From: Ilumatobacteraceae bacterium
GTDB lineage: Bacteria > Actinomycetota > Acidimicrobiia > Acidimicrobiales > Ilumatobacteraceae
DNA: 5,453 bases
NCBI GenBank assembly: GCA_016650435.1
Contig: JAENVT010000532.1
Coordinates: forward strand, 1 to 5,453
Direction of reading: 5' to 3'
Every line of letters starts with the position of its first letter. Position 1 is the stretch's first letter. The notes beneath the pieces are model-generated. The model ran no database searches and was not told where the DNA came from. It saw nothing but the letters and a program-made list of their open reading frames with translations. Made by a program: the position numbers and the translations under genes. Below are positions 5,137 through 5,453 of the stretch, piece after piece.

Positions 5137-5453
5137 GCCGATCGGCACTTCTTTTGGAGCGCTTTTGCCATCAACGTCAACGGAGTACATGCAACCGACT
5201 CACTGGACGCCTCGGTGCAACTTCCTGTCGGCGTGACCATCACGAAGATCACAGTCATGTTCGGGAACGATTCCGGCGGTCCGACCGGCATCGGCGACAC
5301 GGTCACTCTGCACCGACGGACGCTCGGCTCTGATGTCACGGTGGCCACCGTCAGCACCGTCGGTCTCGACGCGGACATCTACAACCTGCGAGTCACGCTC
5401 GTCACGCCCGAGGTGGTCACCTCCGGCCGCTACTACTCTCTGCGCTACGTGTC
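5137..5453 (+). pseudogene. 5'-truncated fragment of a beta-rich surface or secreted protein, running off the right edge
   Basis: The frame is open to the window end and reads as a genuine protein: ADRHFFWSAFAINVNG, DSLDASVQLPVGVTITKITV, MFGNDSGG, TVTLHRRTLGSDVTVATV, IYNLRVTLVTPEVVTSGRYY. Alternating hydrophobic strands, the 'VQLPxGxxITKITV' element and the closing 'GRYYSLRY' resemble a jelly-roll-like domain seen in secreted or cell-wall proteins and phage-type surface proteins. No ATG, GTG or TTG occurs in this frame between 5005 and the start of the recognisable sequence; the first are GTG 5215, GTG 5233 and ATG 5257, all inside the domain. No signal peptide is visible. The coding start at 5137 is approximate. 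It is either a truncated remnant next to the hairpin or a gene shifted out of frame upstream. The family call is by resemblance only. Confidence 0.5.

Noticed and set aside
1..5453. tRNA, rRNA, CRISPR array or riboswitch
   Set aside because: No T-loop or anticodon-arm pattern, no regularly spaced repeats and no recognised riboswitch core were seen on either strand.

Overview
This is a GC-rich stretch of bacterial chromosome. The high-GC third codon positions and the types of PPOX, ECF sigma, polytopic membrane and phosphotransferase proteins suggest an actinomycete-like organism (Actinomycetota, perhaps Acidimicrobiia-like). That placement is an inference from protein style; no rRNA or taxonomic marker is present.

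Left part (1-953): a fragment of a GAF-type sensor gene on the minus strand runs off the window edge and is interrupted by an in-frame TGA. Upstream of it on the same strand lies an intact pyridoxamine-5'-phosphate-oxidase-fold (PPOX) gene. 60 bases upstream of that is a multi-pass membrane protein gene (954-1703), so the last two probably form one minus-strand transcription unit.

Centre (1703-3862): this is the most coherent part of the window. A plus-strand ECF sigma factor (1858-2439) overlaps by ATGA a four-helix membrane protein (2436-3155) placed like its regulator. A second multi-pass membrane protein (3142-3792, minus) converges on it. The same bipartite promoter, TGTCACC, 17 bases, CGTCTG, lies in front of the sigma gene and in front of the downstream membrane gene, and a close variant faces the other way toward the upstream membrane gene. 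No other copy was noticed by eye. The simplest reading is a compact self-controlled ECF regulon: the sigma factor drives itself, its partner, the two flanking membrane proteins and, by read-through, the PPOX protein.

Right part (3863-5453): a gene-poor stretch, then a minus-strand aminoglycoside-phosphotransferase/choline-kinase-fold gene (4117-5007). It is bracketed by two copies of a short hairpin with an identical loop and a compensatory change in the stem. Beyond the right hairpin is a plus-strand reading frame, open to the window edge, that looks like part of a beta-sandwich surface or secreted protein but has no start codon. This looks like an accessory or rearranged region rather than part of the sigma regulon.
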